Shown: one piece after another, positions 13,809-14,876 of the stretch | How positions within the stretch are numbered: the first letter of the stretch is position 1 | Layout of the letters: every line of letters starts with the position of its first letter | Assembly: GCA_037442005.1 (NCBI GenBank) | Contig: JBBIRA010000044.1 | Coordinates: 1 to 14,876, forward strand | DNA from: Leptospirillum sp037442005 | GTDB lineage: Bacteria; Nitrospirota; Leptospirillia; Leptospirillales; Leptospirillaceae | Length of the DNA stretch: 14,876 nucleotides | Reading direction: 5' to 3' | The notes under the pieces: model-generated | Databases searched by the model: none | What the model was told of the DNA's origin: nothing | Seen by the model: only the letters and a program-made list of their open reading frames with translations | Translations under genes and position numbers: made by a program

Positions 13809-14875
13809 CAGAGCCCTGGATCCTTTAAACAGGGGAACAGCGATTCGACCAGGGGCGCGACGGAAGGCTCCCATCGGGCCAGCCGAATCATATTCCGGTG
13901 GGTACCGCCCACCGCGTCCATATAGGACGGATTTCCCTTGACATCCCGGATATAGAAAAACCGGCCGCAGGCCTTGAGATTGCGCTGGAGCGCCATACGC
14001 GCCAGAAGATTTTTGTGTTCTTCCGGACGGAGAGCCTGAGGAAGAATCCCGATCTCCCTCCCCCGACGGTAATGGCTTGAAACCAGCCTGTCCAGAAGCT
14101 CTTCCGGCATGGTCCGGTAGGCGTCAAACAGCCATGAGGCCAGATCATAAAGGGGAGAGCCCATCAGCATGTCCTGAAAATCGATCAGTACGGGGCCATG
14201 GCCGGAAATCATGATATTTCGCGAGTGGAAATCCCGATGGACCGGGATCAATGGCATCCGGCCGGCCAGATCGGTCGCCTCCGATTCAAACAGACAGCCC
14301 AGGCGGTCATGGGCCTCCCGATCGGGAAAAGAGGCGCCGTACTCCAGAAAATGCTGGTATTCCCAGTACAAAAGCTCCCGGGAATACTTCCGGGTGGCAA
14401 GCCAGGCGGCTTCGGCCGGAATAATCCGGGAGCCGAACGCCAGAAGAAGATCCAGAATCGAAAAAGACAGGGATTCTTCTTCCTGGGGATTCCTGGCGAG
14501 ATACGAGAACAGGCTTTCATCACCCAGATCTTCCTGGAGAAGCCAGGATCCGTCATCTTTTTGCGCCAGGATCCGGGGGACAGGGAGACCTGCGCCGGAA
14601 AGGAGTTTTCCGATCAAAAGAAAAGAATCCCCTGGAGGACGCTGTTCTTCCCGGCCGGTTTTTTCTTCCGACGCCTTGAACCCTTCCGTTACCCCCCGGA
14701 CCATCAGAATCGCTGATACGGGACGCTCTGTTGCCCGTAACCGGTAGTACCGGCGGTTGGACGCATCGCCGGTCAGGGGAACAATGTCGATTGCGGGAGA
14801 CGGCAACGAAAAAACCTCTTCCATATGTCCAAAGGCCCAATCCCGGATTTCCGGGGAAAACGGATCACTCATCAT
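13808..14875 (-). CDS. amgK: AmgK-like N-acetylmuramate/N-acetylglucosamine anomeric kinase (APH fold)
   Basis: A 355-residue aminoglycoside-phosphotransferase-fold kinase. The N-lobe has LTGDASNRRYYRL (34-46), the AmgK-type form of the glycine-rich loop. LLQEDLGDESLFSYL (112-126) forms the hinge. The catalytic loop is VHRDFHSRN (212-220; Asp215, Asn220), and the metal-binding Asp232 is in VLIDFQD, followed by GSPLYDLASWLFDAYR. QRNLKACGRFFYI follows later. AmgK phosphorylates MurNAc (and GlcNAc) at C1, and MurU then adds UMP, bypassing de novo UDP-MurNAc synthesis and fosfomycin's target MurA. The ATG at 14875-14873 lies one base from the window end, with a second ATG directly after it. The ribosome site is out of view, so a further upstream start cannot be excluded, but MSDPFSPEIRDWA looks like a natural N-terminus. 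Confidence 0.85.
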   Translation of the reverse strand: MMSDPFSPEIRDWAFGHMEEVFSLPSPAIDIVPLTGDASNRRYYRLRATERPVSAILMVRGVTEGFKASEEKTGREEQRPPGDSFLLIGKLLSGAGLPVPRILAQKDDGSWLLQEDLGDESLFSYLARNPQEEESLSFSILDLLLAFGSRIIPAEAAWLATRKYSRELLYWEYQHFLEYGASFPDREAHDRLGCLFESEATDLAGRMPLIPVHRDFHSRNIMISGHGPVLIDFQDMLMGSPLYDLASWLFDAYRTMPEELLDRLVSSHYRRGREIGILPQALRPEEHKNLLARMALQRNLKACGRFFYIRDVKGNPSYMDAVGGTHRNMIRLARWEPSVAPLVESLFPCLKDPGL

Positions 14876-14876
14876 G

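Noticed and set aside
13809..13874. N-terminal extension of MurU
   Set aside because: It lies inside amgK in another frame; the TGATG junction at 13806-13810 and the position of the nucleotide-binding loop fit the start at 13808.
1..14876. CRISPR arrays, tRNA or rRNA genes, insertion sequences
   Set aside because: No regularly spaced repeats, cloverleaf-like segments, transposase motifs or long terminal inverted repeats were seen by eye on either strand.

Overview
This is a chromosomal stretch from a Gram-negative bacterium. It carries ADP-heptose (LPS core) genes, periplasmic SurA-like foldases with lipoprotein or Sec signals, and MurNAc-recycling enzymes, all of which imply an outer membrane. 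The DNA is moderately GC-rich and nearly all coding, and TTG start codons are unusually common. The gene content and style would suit a Nitrospirota bacterium of the Leptospirillum type, but that is a guess from overall impression and was not tested.

Left edge (1-932, minus strand): the N-terminal two thirds of a beta-CASP metallo-beta-lactamase nuclease that runs off the window. A divergent gene follows (1116-1898, plus strand). It is a single-chain fusion of a MntA-type nucleotidyltransferase antitoxin to a HepT-type RNase toxin, two proteins normally made from separate genes. A probable terminator and a roughly 490-base non-coding stretch separate it from the next unit.

Centre (2391-11266, plus strand): seven tightly packed genes that look like one operon behind a recognisable sigma-70-type promoter. 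They are hemL (haem precursor synthesis), gmhA and the nucleotidyltransferase half of HldE (both ADP-heptose synthesis), mfd (transcription-repair coupling), two predicted lipoproteins with parvulin-type domains, and a SurA-like periplasmic chaperone. Five of the seven appear to start with TTG.

Right side (11263-14876): engB/ysxC, a ribosome-assembly GTPase on the minus strand, meets the SurA gene tail to tail with overlapping stop codons. At its other end it overlaps head to head with anmK (anhydro-MurNAc kinase, plus strand). anmK in turn overlaps by 119 bases, tail to tail, with a minus-strand amgK-murU pair. AnmK, AmgK and MurU belong to the Pseudomonas-type cell-wall recycling route that returns anhydro-MurNAc to UDP-MurNAc, so this end is a compact peptidoglycan salvage module.

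The item most worth following up is the fused MntA-HepT toxin-antitoxin protein, which also has a plausible internal start for free HepT. No tRNA, rRNA, CRISPR array or insertion sequence was seen.
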